Shown: piece by piece, positions 1 through 8,040 of the stretch | How the letters are laid out: the number at the start of each line of letters is the position of its first letter | Numbering within the stretch: the stretch's first letter is position 1 | NCBI GenBank assembly: GCA_035634055.1 | Contig: DASQDR010000012.1 | Location: 1-26,641, forward strand | Length of the DNA: 26,641 bases | Source of the DNA: JAICTV01 sp035634055 | GTDB taxonomy: Bacteria; Planctomycetota; Phycisphaerae; Tepidisphaerales; Tepidisphaeraceae | Direction: 5' to 3' | The notes under the pieces: model-generated | Told to the model about the DNA's origin: nothing | The model's database searches: none | What the model saw: only the letters and a program-made list of their open reading frames with translations | Position numbers and translations under genes: made by a program

Positions 1-10
1 GCGGGGCGGG

Positions 11-166
11 AAGGCACGAAGGCACGAAGGCACGAAGGGAGTGAGAAGGGCGTAAGGGAGAAGTGAATCGGCTCGCCTCTGCCCTCGTCCTTGCGTCCCT
101 CAGTGGCTACTCTTCGTTTCCCTTTCCCCCACTTCGTGCCTCCGGGCCTACGTGCCTTCGTCCCTT
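11..166. repeat. Short tandem repeat with imperfect inverted copy
   Basis: The 8-bp unit aaggcacg is repeated three times at 11-34 and followed by aaggga. The opposite-strand version occurs at 135-166, where 151-166 reads cgtgccttcgtccctt, the reverse complement of aagggacgaaggcacg. Together the two arms form an imperfect inverted repeat about 155 bp long, directly upstream of the esterase gene. An open frame running through this stretch from 63 looks like read-through of the repeat rather than coding sequence. The element resembles a small non-autonomous palindromic repeat, but no family can be named from sequence alone. Confidence 0.6.
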
Positions 167-203
167 CTTCCGGCTATCTTCCCGCGCACGGGAGGAACGC
201 CCC

Positions 204-1184
204 ATGCCATCCATTGACACGCCGCTTGAGCAGCTCCGGCAGTACCAGCCGCCGCTGTATCGGGAGGCGGATTTTGAGGATTACTGGCGGGCGACGGTCG
301 CGGAGGCGACGAGGCAGCCGCTCAACGCCGAGCTGATTCCCTACGACCTGCCCGCCCGCGGCATCCAGTGCTACGCTGTCCGCTTCGACGGCTTCCACGG
401 CGGGCGGCTCGCCGGGTGGTACCTGCGGCCGGAGGCGGGGGGGATGGCGCCGGGACTTTGCGTCTATCACGGCTACTCCGGTCGCGCGCCGCGGCCGTTC
501 GATCTGCTCGCGTACGCGCAGCAAGGCCTCTGCGTGCTGAGCATGGACTGCCGGGGGCAGAACGGGCAGTCGCAGGACGTCGCCACCTACGCCGAGGGCC
601 ACGCCGTCGGCTGGATGACGCAGGGAATCCGCGAGCCGAAGAATTTTTATTATCGCTACGTCTACGCCGACGCCGTCCGAGCCCTCGAGCTGCTGGCCCG
701 GCGGGAAGAGGTGGACGCAAAGCGGCTGGCGATCACCGGCATCAGCCAGGGCGGCGGCATCACGCTGGCGGTCGCGGCGCTGTCGGAGCGGCCGATCCTC
801 GCTTGCCCGGACATCCCGTTCCTCTGCGACTACCGCCGCGGCGTGCAGATCGCGCCGGCGGGCCCCTACACGGAAATCCCGGTCTTCCTCAAGTCGTTCC
901 CCGAGCTGTACGAGCAGGCGTTCCGCACGCTGAGCTACTGCGACGCGCTGAACCTCGCCCCGTGGATCAAGTGTCGCACGCTCATCAGCAACTGCCTCTG
1001 GGATGACGTTTGCCCGCCGAGCACGATCTACGGCGTCTACAACCACCTGACGTGCGAGAAGCAGATCGAGGTCTACCCGTACCACAAGCACGAGGTGCCC
1101 TACGAGCACCATGAGATCAGGTTCCGGGCGATCACGGAGGCATTGCTCGGCCAAGCCGGCGCGGCTGGCCGCGCGGGGGCGTGA
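204..1184 (+). CDS. Acetyl esterase of the CE7 type (acetylxylan esterase / cephalosporin-C deacetylase family)
   Basis: A 326-residue alpha/beta hydrolase with no signal peptide, so probably cytoplasmic. Family landmarks are in order: the RGQ motif at residues 117-119 (CRGQNGQ), the nucleophile elbow GISQGG with Ser181, the acid Asp in the LWDDVCPP segment (267-268), and the catalytic His in HE at 296-297. The length matches the usual ~320 residues. CE7 enzymes remove acetyl groups from xylo-oligosaccharides and related small esters; the actual substrate cannot be read here. The ATG at 204 was chosen because GGAGG lies at 191-195 and homology begins there; the frame is open further upstream, but only through a spacer repeat. 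It is transcribed in the same direction as xseA, 206 bp away, so it is probably a separate unit. Confidence 0.9.
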   Translation: MPSIDTPLEQLRQYQPPLYREADFEDYWRATVAEATRQPLNAELIPYDLPARGIQCYAVRFDGFHGGRLAGWYLRPEAGGMAPGLCVYHGYSGRAPRPFDLLAYAQQGLCVLSMDCRGQNGQSQDVATYAEGHAVGWMTQGIREPKNFYYRYVYADAVRALELLARREEVDAKRLAITGISQGGGITLAVAALSERPILACPDIPFLCDYRRGVQIAPAGPYTEIPVFLKSFPELYEQAFRTLSYCDALNLAPWIKCRTLISNCLWDDVCPPSTIYGVYNHLTCEKQIEVYPYHKHEVPYEHHEIRFRAITEALLGQAGAAGRAGA

Positions 1185-1244
1185 GGGGCGGCGAGACGAG
1201 CAGCGCCGGTGCGGCCCGATCCTCAGCCCCAGCGGAAACGCCCG

Positions 1245-1306
1245 CTGTGCAAATGCTACTACTCCCTCTCACCGGCGCCGGCGGGGGAGAGGGACTGTTT
1301 GCACAG
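1245..1306. repeat. 62-nt palindromic hairpin in spacer
   Basis: The outer arms are ctgtgcaaa (1245-1253) and tttgcacag (1298-1306), a perfect 9-bp pairing. An inner stem pairs tccctctc with gagaggga around a GC-rich apex containing ccggcgccgg. No T-tract follows, so it is not a standard intrinsic terminator. It lies between the esterase stop and the xseA start. It could be a dispersed palindromic repeat or a stabilising 3' end for the esterase mRNA. Confidence 0.6.
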
Positions 1307-1390
1307 CGCGCGTGCTGAACGTCCGCACCCTTGCCCTGCGGTGCGGGCGCCTCTTCCCGAGTATCAGGAGAGGGACTAAGGACCGATCGA

Positions 1391-2968
1391 ATGGCCGAGA
1401 GCTTCTTTGAGTTTCGCGAGAAGATGACCAGCCGGGGAGACGCAGCGCCCGCGCCGGCGGGGCCGCCGCGCGGCGGGTCGCATCAGCCGCTCACGGTCTC
1501 GCAGCTCACCCGGCAGATCGACCGCGTGCTGAAGGACCACCTGCCGACTTCGGTTCTGGTGAAGGGTGAGATCAGCAACGTCAACGCCCACGGCTCCGGG
1601 CACCTCTACTTCACGCTGAAGGACGCCGACGCCTGCATCGACTGCGTGATGTGGCGGAGCGACGCCGCCCGGCTCCGGTTCGAGCCGGACGATGGGATGG
1701 AACTGCTGGTCAGCGGGCACGTGAAGGTCTACGCGCAGCGCGGGCGTTACCAGCTTTACGCCGCGTCGCTCCAGCCGCTGGGGCAGGGGGCGCTGGAGCT
1801 GGCGTTCCAACAGTTGCGCAAGAAGCTCGACGGCGAAGGGCTGTTCGCCGCGGAGCGGAAGAAGCCGATCCCGCCTTTCCCGCGCCGCATCGCGCTGGTG
1901 ACCGGCGGGCAGGCGGCGGCGCTGCACGACATGCTCAAGGTGCTGCGCCGCTTTCGGTGGCTCAAGGTCTTCGTCTACCCGGTAGCCGTGCAGGGCGCCG
2001 GCGCGGGCGCGCAGGTGGCCGACGCGCTCAAGCACCTCGCCCGCCAGCACAAGAAGCTCGGCGGGATCGACGTGATCCTGCTCGGCCGCGGGGGCGGGTC
2101 GCTGGAAGATTTGTGGGCGTTCAACGAGGAAGCGGTCGCCCGCGCGGTGGCGGCGTCGAGCATCCCGGTCGTGACCGGCATCGGGCACGAGGTGGACGTG
2201 TCGATCGCCGACCTCGTCGCCGACTACCACGCGCACACGCCCACCGAGGCGGCCCAGGTGGTGACCGCCAACTGGAAGATCGCCCCCGACATAGTGGACG
2301 GCGCGACGCTGCGCCTCCGCCGCGGGCTGCGGACGAGCCTCCAGGACGCGCGGCGGCGGCTGGAAGGGATCGAGCGGCACGAGCTGTTCCGCCGGCCGAT
2401 GGACGGCGTCAACCAGCTTCGCCAGCGCGTGGACGAAGCCGAGCGCGGGCTGCGGGTGGCGATGAACAGCCGCGTCTGGAACCTCCAGCGCGACTTGCGC
2501 GAGATCGAGGAATCGCTGGCCGAGCACAGCCCGCGCAAGGTCGTGCGCGAGCTGCGCGAGGACCTGGCCGACGTTCGTCAGCGGCTCCAGCAGGCGCTCG
2601 CCCGGCGCATCCGCGCCGCCCGCCAGCGGACGTCACAGGTCGAAACGCTGCTGGCCGCGCGGCACCCGCGCAACGCGCTGCAACTGGCAGCCCAGCGGCT
2701 AAGCGGCATCGAGACCCGCCTGCGCTGCGACGCCCTGATCGACCGCCAGCGCAGAGTGGACCGGCTCAACGCCCTGCAGCGCGAGCTGCGCGCCGTCAGC
2801 CCGGAATCGGTCCTCCGCCGCGGGTTCTCCATGACGACGTTGAAAAACGGCACCGTGGTCCGCAGCGCGGCCCAGATTAAGGGAGGCGAGACGCTGATCA
2901 CGCGGTTGTCCGATGGATCGGTGGAATCGACGGCGGAAGACCCGAAGCAGCCGAAGTTGTTTGACTAG
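1391..2968 (+). CDS. xseA: Exodeoxyribonuclease VII large subunit
   Basis: A 525-residue protein covering the whole family. The N-terminal OB-fold runs from about residue 35 (LTVSQLTRQI) to 130 and binds single-stranded DNA. The catalytic domain follows, with Asp180 in the QAAALHD segment, the RGGGSLEDLWAFN signature at 233-245, GIGHEVD at 263-269 and HTPTEAAQ just after. A long arginine-rich coiled coil (about 300-480) ends in the usual SPESVLRRGF segment. The enzyme degrades single-stranded DNA from both ends as a complex with several small XseB subunits. The ATG at 1391 is preceded by AAGGA at 1378-1382; an ATG at 1424 is an alternative. No xseB follows: the next 211 bp hold no credible gene, and the kinase beyond faces the other way. 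Confidence 0.95.
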   Translation: MAESFFEFREKMTSRGDAAPAPAGPPRGGSHQPLTVSQLTRQIDRVLKDHLPTSVLVKGEISNVNAHGSGHLYFTLKDADACIDCVMWRSDAARLRFEPDDGMELLVSGHVKVYAQRGRYQLYAASLQPLGQGALELAFQQLRKKLDGEGLFAAERKKPIPPFPRRIALVTGGQAAALHDMLKVLRRFRWLKVFVYPVAVQGAGAGAQVADALKHLARQHKKLGGIDVILLGRGGGSLEDLWAFNEEAVARAVAASSIPVVTGIGHEVDVSIADLVADYHAHTPTEAAQVVTANWKIAPDIVDGATLRLRRGLRTSLQDARRRLEGIERHELFRRPMDGVNQLRQRVDEAERGLRVAMNSRVWNLQRDLREIEESLAEHSPRKVVRELREDLADVRQRLQQALARRIRAARQRTSQVETLLAARHPRNALQLAAQRLSGIETRLRCDALIDRQRRVDRLNALQRELRAVSPESVLRRGFSMTTLKNGTVVRSAAQIKGGETLITRLSDGSVESTAEDPKQPKLFD

Positions 2969-3179
2969 CGCCGCGTGCCATTGGGTGAGGGGACAGGCAG
3001 CGCGCGACACGCGGTACGCTTCGGTGACAGAACTCCTGCTGTCGACGCTACACCCATGGGCGCGGCGGTTGTTCTCGCGGGAACGCTGCCGACGGTGGTG
3101 TGGGCGAAACCGCAAGCGGGGAGGGAGGACAGCCAGGTACTTCCGGCGCGAGATGCCGTTGTGATGTCAGAATTGAACG

Positions 3180-4088
3180 CTACGCGGTCGCGCGGGACTG
3201 CACGCCGGGAGCGGTTTTTGCCAGCGCGTGGCGCATCGTTTCCAGCCGGCTGGCGACCTCGTTCATGTTCTTCGGGCGCTTCACCGGCGAGGTCTTCACG
3301 CACTCCATCACCAGGTTCGACAGCGGCTCGGGCACGTCCGGGTTGATGGCGGCCGGCGGGTCGATCTTGGCGTCGAGCAGGAAGCTGTTCTCCTTCTGCT
3401 TCACCGTGAACAGTGTCGGCAGCTTCTTCCCGCACGTGGCCCAGTACATCGTGGCGCCGAGGTTGAACACGTCGGTGCGGAAGGTGACCGGGTTGCACTG
3501 CACCTGCTCGGGGGCGATGTAGTCCGGCGTCCCCTGGATGCGGCTCTTTTTCGTCCCCTGCTTGGCGGCCTGCCCGAGGTCGATCACCTTCACCTCGCCG
3601 GCCTCGTTGAGCAGGATGTTGTTCGGCTTCAGGTCGCAGTGGACGTAACCCAGCGCGTGCAGCGCGTCGAGCGCGCGGGCGGTCTGGATGAAGACCTCCA
3701 CCTGCCCGATGAGCGTTCGCGGCTTGACGAATTCCAGCGGCCGGCCGTCGAACAGCTCCATGATCAGGGCCGCCTCGTTCACCTTCAGCAGCAGGTTCTT
3801 ATTGATCTTCAGGTCGACGGTGCGGCGCAGGCTGGGGTGGCGGACGAGCTGCCCGACCTCGTGCTCGGCCTCGAGCTGCTCGACGAAGCGGATGTCCTTG
3901 TCCTTCTCACGGACGACGTGCTTCAGGGCGTAAATCTGCCCGGTGACCGGCTCCGAGACGGCGTAGATGGAGCTGCCCGCGCCCTCGCCGATGGGGGCGA
4001 TGACGTCGTAACCGAACAGCGCCTTGGGGGTGCCCCCCGAGGCGCTGCCGCTGGAACTCGAACTCACACCCACACCGAAAAGCGTCAT
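3180..4088 (-). CDS. Stand-alone Hanks-type Ser/Thr protein kinase
   Basis: A 302-residue protein that is almost entirely kinase domain. Visible motifs: glycine loop GEGAGSS at 34-40, ATP-anchoring Lys56 in YALKHV, catalytic loop HCDLKPNN at 150-157 (HCD instead of HRD, catalytic Asp152 kept), the metal-binding DLG at 170-172 in place of DFG, GTPDYIAPEQ at 187-196, and Asp206 of subdomain IX. All residues needed for phosphotransfer are present, so it should be active. The cysteine in HCD suggests it is not an RD kinase and may not need activation-loop phosphorylation. There is no transmembrane segment or sensor domain; the N-terminal ~25 residues are Ser/Gly-rich. GGGAG just upstream of the ATG at 4088 supports the start. 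It is on the strand of the atp operon but lies beyond that operon's terminator. A possible -10 (TATACA, minus strand) sits at 4175-4180. Its substrate is unknown. Confidence 0.92.
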   Translation of the reverse strand: MTLFGVGVSSSSSGSASGGTPKALFGYDVIAPIGEGAGSSIYAVSEPVTGQIYALKHVVREKDKDIRFVEQLEAEHEVGQLVRHPSLRRTVDLKINKNLLLKVNEAALIMELFDGRPLEFVKPRTLIGQVEVFIQTARALDALHALGYVHCDLKPNNILLNEAGEVKVIDLGQAAKQGTKKSRIQGTPDYIAPEQVQCNPVTFRTDVFNLGATMYWATCGKKLPTLFTVKQKENSFLLDAKIDPPAAINPDVPEPLSNLVMECVKTSPVKRPKNMNEVASRLETMRHALAKTAPGVQSRATA

Positions 4089-4260
4089 TGTCTCCCAACC
4101 ACCTTCTGACGACGACGTGACTTACAGCAGCGCCCGTGCCGCGCCCGCCGGGAGGCGGCGCGGCAGCTATCAAGTGTATACGTCAGGCGCGCGCAATTAT
4201 TGCGGAAATCGCAGGAAATTCCGTGGCGGCCAGCGGTTATGGGGGCTAAGCCGGAGTGGA

Positions 4261-4329
4261 CGCGCCGGTCGCAACGCCGGCGCGGCCTCGCCTACAAAAG
4301 CGGCAGGCGACCGCGGGGGTCGCCTGCCG
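4261..4329 (-). terminator. Intrinsic terminator at the end of the atp operon (two tandem hairpins)
   Basis: Read on the minus strand just after the atpA stop at 4397. The first hairpin (4301-4329) has a perfect 11-bp stem, cggcaggcgac pairing with gtcgcctgccg, and a 7-nt loop. It is followed by CTTTTG on the minus strand (aaaa at 4296-4299 on the plus strand). A second hairpin lies beyond it at 4261-4284, cgcgccgg pairing with ccggcgcg. The rest of the 308-bp spacer 4089-4396 contains a near-palindrome around 4193-4205 and no gene. This structure separates atpA from the downstream kinase. Confidence 0.8.
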
Positions 4330-4396
4330 GTGTTAGGTTGGGACTGTTACGGCGGTCGCCCGCTGGCCGCTCCGGCCAAATCGCGGCGCAAGCGGC

Positions 4397-5908
4397 CTAC
4401 TTCTGCCATGCCTTGGATTTGAAGTCGGCGATGGCCTGCTTGAGCTGACCTTCGATCTCGCCGGTGAGTTCCTTCTTGTTCGCCAGGTTCTGTCGTAGGT
4501 CGCCGGCGGAGTTATCGACGTACTGGAGCAGGCCGGTCTGGAACTCCTGCACGCGGTTGACCGGGACGTCGTCCAGGTGACCCTGCGTGGCGGCGTAGAT
4601 GACCATCACCTGCTGCTCGAAGGACATCGGGCGGTACTGCGGCTGCTTGAGCAGCTCCACCAGTCGGGCGCCGCGGTCAAGCTGCTTTTGCGTGGCGGCG
4701 TCCAGCTCCGTGCCGAGCTGCGCGAACGCCTCCAGCTCGCGGTAGGCGGCGAGGTCGAGACGCAGCGAGCCGGCGATCTTCTTCATCGCCTTGGTCTGCG
4801 CGTTGCCGCCCACGCGGCTGACGCTGATGCCCACGTTCACCGCCGGTCGAACGCCCGCGTAGAACAGCTCCGGCTCGAGGTAGATCTGCCCGTCGGTGAT
4901 GCTGCTGACGTTGGTGGGGATGTACGCCGACACGTCGCCGTCCTGGGTCTCGATGATCGGCAGGGCGGTGAGCGATCCCGCGCCCTGCTGGTCGCTCAGC
5001 TTGACGGCGCGCTCGAGCAGGCGGCTGTGCAAGTAGAAGACGTCGCCCGGGTACGCCTCGCGCCCCGGCGGGCGGCGGAGCAGCAGCGAGAGCTGCCGGT
5101 ACGCCGCCGCCTGCTTCGAGAGGTCGTCGTACACCACCAGCGTGTGCTCCCCCTTCCACATGAAGTACTCCGCCATCGCGCAGCCGGCGTAGGGGGCGAT
5201 GTACTGGAGCGGCGCCGGGTCGGCGGCGGTGGCGACGACCACGGTGGTGTAGTCCATGGCGCCGTTCGCCTTGAGCACCTCGACGATGCCCGCGACGGTC
5301 GATTCCTTCTGGCCGACCGCCACGTAGAAGCAGCGCACGCCGGTCCCCTTCTGGGCGATGATGGCGTCGAGGGCGATGGCGGTCTTGCCGGTCTTGCGGT
5401 CGCCGATGATCAGCTCGCGCTGCCCGCGGCCGATGGGGATCATGCTGTCGATCGCCTTGATGCCGGTCTGGAGCGGCTCCTTCACCGGCTGGCGCTCGGC
5501 GATGCCGGGGGCGACGATGTCCATCTTGCGCGTCTCGCTGGAGACGATGGCCGGTCCGCCGTCCAGCGGCTGCCCGAGCGGGTTGACGACGCGCCCGATG
5601 ACCGCGTCGCCGACCGGCACCTCCAGCAGCCGCCCGGTGGCGCGGACGGTGTCGCCTTCCTTGATGTCGAGGTAGTTGCCGAAGATGACGGCGCCGATGG
5701 AGTCTTCTTCCAGGTTGAAGACCTGGCCCATGGTGCCGTTCTCGAACTCCAGCAGCTCCGACGCCATGGCGCCCTTGAGCCCGTAGATGCGGGCGATGCC
5801 GTCACCGACCTCGATGACCTGCCCGACCTCGCTGACCTGCACGTCCTGCTCGAAGGTGCTGATCTCGCGCTTGAGGATGCTGGTGATTTCCGCAACGTTA
5901 ATGGCCAT
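4397..5908 (-). CDS. atpA: F1 ATP synthase subunit alpha
   Basis: Full-length at 503 residues. It has the N-terminal beta-barrel domain (about 25-95), the nucleotide-binding domain with P-loop GDRKTGKT at 169-176, the conserved alpha-subunit stretch around ISVSRVGG, and a C-terminal helical domain. Alpha carries the non-catalytic nucleotide sites of the F1 hexamer and alternates with beta. The ATG at 5908 has GGAG about 9 nt upstream. It is the last gene of the operon here: a terminator follows, and atpG, atpD and atpC are absent. A 209-bp spacer with a repeat separates it from atpH, much longer than the other gaps in this operon. Confidence 0.98.
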   Translation of the reverse strand: MAINVAEITSILKREISTFEQDVQVSEVGQVIEVGDGIARIYGLKGAMASELLEFENGTMGQVFNLEEDSIGAVIFGNYLDIKEGDTVRATGRLLEVPVGDAVIGRVVNPLGQPLDGGPAIVSSETRKMDIVAPGIAERQPVKEPLQTGIKAIDSMIPIGRGQRELIIGDRKTGKTAIALDAIIAQKGTGVRCFYVAVGQKESTVAGIVEVLKANGAMDYTTVVVATAADPAPLQYIAPYAGCAMAEYFMWKGEHTLVVYDDLSKQAAAYRQLSLLLRRPPGREAYPGDVFYLHSRLLERAVKLSDQQGAGSLTALPIIETQDGDVSAYIPTNVSSITDGQIYLEPELFYAGVRPAVNVGISVSRVGGNAQTKAMKKIAGSLRLDLAAYRELEAFAQLGTELDAATQKQLDRGARLVELLKQPQYRPMSFEQQVMVIYAATQGHLDDVPVNRVQEFQTGLLQYVDNSAGDLRQNLANKKELTGEIEGQLKQAIADFKSKAWQK

Positions 5909-5945
5909 CGATTGGGTCTCCGCTTGGGGATGCTGAATTCGCGAA

Positions 5946-6110
5946 AAATTCTAAATGTCGAAGCACGAAATCCGAAACAAACCAGAAACGAGGAACGAAG
6001 AAAACGAAGACGGCCGGGCCGCGTTGTTGGCGTCTCCTGCTCTTGCTTCCCCCGTTTTTCTTCCTTCTGCCTTCTTTGAATTTGCTTAGATTTCGTGCTT
6101 CTTTATTTTG
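5946..6110. repeat. AT-richer imperfect inverted repeat inside the atp operon
   Basis: The spacer between atpH and atpA contains two complementary arms. A perfect 13-bp core, gaagcacgaaatc at 5960-5972, is matched by its reverse complement at 6089-6101. Weaker pairing continues inward for about 40 bp: aggaacgaagaaaacg on the left is similar to the complement of the right-arm stretch ending near 6050. The apex is GC-rich, with cggccgggcc at 6011-6020. The base composition is clearly more A+T-rich than the flanking genes. No coding frame is credible. It looks like a small palindromic mobile repeat that inserted between two operon genes. Confidence 0.65.
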
Positions 6111-6117
6111 TGCTTCC

Positions 6118-6684
6118 CTACTTGGGCGCTGCTGCCAGGAGCTGCGCCCGGATCGCCTTCAACTGTTGCCTGACGCTCGCGTCGATCAGTTTGTCGCCGA
6201 CGCGGATGACCACGCCGCCGATGATGTTTTCGTCCACGTACTGGTGAACGACGGCGTCGCGACCGAGGGCCTGGCCGATGCGCTGGCGGGCGGTCTCGAG
6301 CTGGTCCGGCTCCAGGCGATGGGCGACCGTCAGGTCCACCTCCACCTTCCCCAGCCGCTCGTCGAGCAGCTCATCGTAGGCCACCGCCACCTGCGTGATC
6401 AGCCCGAGCCGCCCGTGCTGGTTCATGACCGCAAGGGTTCGGAAAAGCAGCGACGCGACCTGGTTGCGGAAGACGCGGTCGAGGAGCCGGGCGCGCTCCT
6501 CGATGCCGATCGACGGGTTGGCGAAGATCTCGCGCGCCGACGGGTTCTCGTCCAGGATCTGCCGGAGCTGCTCCAGCTCCCGCCCGATCGGCTCGGCCTG
6601 CTGCTGCTCGGTCGCCAGGTCCAGCAGCGACTGCGCGTACGCGAAGGCGAGCGGGGACGAGTGGTGCGGTTCACGTGATGCCAT
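6118..6684 (-). CDS. atpH: F1 ATP synthase subunit delta
   Basis: 188 residues, slightly longer than the usual ~180. It shows the typical N-terminal helical bundle (AYAQSLLDLA near residues 15-25) and the conserved C-terminal segment IIGGVVIRVGDKLIDASVR, ending with a Leu/Ala-rich helix. Delta sits on top of F1 and clamps the b-subunit stator stalk. The ATG at 6684 has a strong AGGAG about 5 nt upstream. It lies 112 bp after atpF and is followed by the repeat-bearing spacer before atpA. Confidence 0.95.
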   Translation of the reverse strand: MASREPHHSSPLAFAYAQSLLDLATEQQQAEPIGRELEQLRQILDENPSAREIFANPSIGIEERARLLDRVFRNQVASLLFRTLAVMNQHGRLGLITQVAVAYDELLDERLGKVEVDLTVAHRLEPDQLETARQRIGQALGRDAVVHQYVDENIIGGVVIRVGDKLIDASVRQQLKAIRAQLLAAAPK

Positions 6685-6796
6685 TCGATCTCCTGACGAT
6701 CCAAACGAGCCGCGGCGCCAGATGCCGCTTCAAGACCCTGCCCGCCCCGCGCGACCCGCCGCTGGGCGGTTTCGGACTTCCCGGCGCAGGCACGCC

Positions 6797-7435
6797 TCAA
6801 GCCTTCGCGCCGGCGGTCTGGAACTGCTCCAGGCTGCGGTCGACCAGATCGCGCTGGTCGTCGGCGTTGAGGTTCCGCCGGAGGATGCGCTCGGCGACGC
6901 TGGTCGAGAGCTCGGCCGCCTGGGCGTAGATGTCCGCCAGCGCCGCCCGCCGCGCCGCTTCGATGTCGCGGCTGGCGCGTTCCTTGATCTCCTCCGATTC
7001 CTGCTGCGCCTGCATGCGCAGGTTGGTGGCAATGCGCTCGGCGTCGGCGGTGGCCTTGGTCATCATCTCGCGGATGCGCCCCTCGGCGGCGGCGAGCTGC
7101 TCGTTGTACTGCCGGAGCGTCGCCTCGGAGCGCACGCGCGCGGCCTCGGCATCGGCGATGTCGCGGCGGATCTTCTCCTCGCGCGCCTTCAGCCCAGAGG
7201 CGATCGGCCCCCAGGCGAACTTGCCCAGCACCGCCAGCAGCAGCGCGAACACCACCAGCGTGGTGACCGCCGGCGCGATCGCCTGCGGCACGGTCGGGAT
7301 CGGGCTGAGCTTGGCCTCGCCACCGTGTGCGCCGCCGCCGCCGCCGCCGCCGCCGGAAGCCGGCGAGGCGGCGCGGGCGGCGCTGGTGAGCAGCAGGCAC
7401 AGCGTGATGAGCAACGCGAGCGTGATTCGATGCAT
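6797..7435 (-). CDS. atpF: FO ATP synthase subunit b with signal-peptide-like N-terminus
   Basis: 212 residues, longer than the common ~160 because of an N-terminal extension. Residues 1-22 look like a cleavable signal peptide ending in ARA, followed by a run of eight glycines (27-34) and a linker. The true membrane anchor is at about 55-75 (VTTLVVFALLLAVLGKF), followed by the charged coiled coil of the stator stalk (LKAREEKIRRDIADAEAARV and on). Subunit b links FO to F1 by binding delta. GGAG lies about 8 nt before the ATG at 7435. The extension puts the mature N-terminus outside the cytoplasm, consistent with b topology. Only one b-type gene is present. Confidence 0.95.
   Translation of the reverse strand: MHRITLALLITLCLLLTSAARAASPASGGGGGGGGAHGGEAKLSPIPTVPQAIAPAVTTLVVFALLLAVLGKFAWGPIASGLKAREEKIRRDIADAEAARVRSEATLRQYNEQLAAAEGRIREMMTKATADAERIATNLRMQAQQESEEIKERASRDIEAARRAALADIYAQAAELSTSVAERILRRNLNADDQRDLVDRSLEQFQTAGAKA
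7331..7354. repeat. (GCC)8 trinucleotide run inside atpF
   Basis: Eight uninterrupted GCC units on the plus strand encode Gly27-Gly34 of the b subunit, in the linker between the signal-like segment and the membrane anchor. Length changes of whole units would leave the frame intact. Confidence 0.85.
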
Positions 7436-7470
7436 GGGCGAAACTCCAGGGGGGCAAATTCCGTGATGCC

Positions 7471-7496
7471 GGCCGACCGGCGTTAACCGGTTGGCC
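7471..7496 (-). other. Intercistronic hairpin between atpE and atpF
   Basis: ggccgaccgg (7471-7480) and ccggttggcc (7487-7496) form a 10-bp stem with a single mismatch in the mRNA sense and a 6-nt loop. It sits directly after the atpE stop at 7520 and before the atpF ribosome binding site. Such a hairpin could protect the atpE message or reduce read-through, in keeping with the need for many more c subunits than b subunits. This role is inference. Confidence 0.5.
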
Positions 7497-7519
7497 GGTG
7501 AGTCGTCATGGCTGCGTCG

Positions 7520-7897
7520 TCAGATGATGATCCCGACGACGATGGCGAACAGTGTGGCGCCCTCGATCAGCGCCGCGGCGATGATCATGCTGGTGAAGAT
7601 GCGCCCGCCCGCCTCCGGCTGGCGCGCGATCGCGTCGACCGCGTGGCTGCCGATCGCACCGATGCCCTTGCCGGCGCCGATGATGATCAGCCCGAGCCCG
7701 ATGCCGACACCGAGCGCCTTGGCGCCGGCGTCGGAGAGGAACGGGTCGGCGACCGAGCCGCTGTTGCCGGTGGGGCCGGCGGCGGTGCCGCTGGTGGTGC
7801 CGCCGGACGTGCCGGCGCCGGCGTCGGCGGCCATCACCGGGACGGCGACCGACAGCAGGAGCAGCGCGAACGCTGCCAGAGTGAGAAACCGCTTCAT
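7520..7897 (-). CDS. atpE: FO ATP synthase subunit c with signal-peptide-like N-terminus
   Basis: 125 residues from the ATG at 7897, chosen because GGAG lies about 9 nt upstream; the frame is open further upstream without a good start signal. Residues 1-24 form a signal peptide (hydrophobic core, then VMAA), followed by a Gly/Thr-rich linker to about 55. The hairpin of two membrane helices follows, with the polar loop ARQPE at 91-95 and the ion-carrying Glu112 in ALIEGATLF. At the positions used for sodium in Ilyobacter-type c subunits (Gln32, Val63, Ser66) this protein has Ile, Leu and Gly, so proton coupling is predicted. A lysine (Lys77) lies within the glycine-rich helix 1. Confidence 0.95.
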   Translation of the reverse strand: MKRFLTLAAFALLLLSVAVPVMAADAGAGTSGGTTSGTAAGPTGNSGSVADPFLSDAGAKALGVGIGLGLIIIGAGKGIGAIGSHAVDAIARQPEAGGRIFTSMIIAAALIEGATLFAIVVGIII

Positions 7898-8040
7898 CTC
7901 GAAGCTCCGAAATCTCGCCCGTTTCAGGTTCGGGCGAACGACCCGCCTCGCGAGGAAAGGCATTCGGGGACACTACCGGGCCAATCCCTAAGTGGCGACG
8001 ACCCTCGCAGCGATCGCCGTAGTGGTTCGTTTGGTACTCA

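Noticed and set aside
2969..3179. Missing xseB or another small gene after xseA
   Set aside because: No frame in this stretch encodes the short helical XseB pattern; the open frames run into the antisense of the kinase gene.
4577..6079. A 500-codon plus-strand frame over atpA
   Set aside because: It is antisense to atpA, which has full family motifs, and it runs into the intergenic repeat.
7520..7897. Sodium-dependent ATP synthase
   Set aside because: The c subunit has Ile, Leu and Gly at the positions where sodium-type c rings have Gln, Val and Ser next to the carboxylate.
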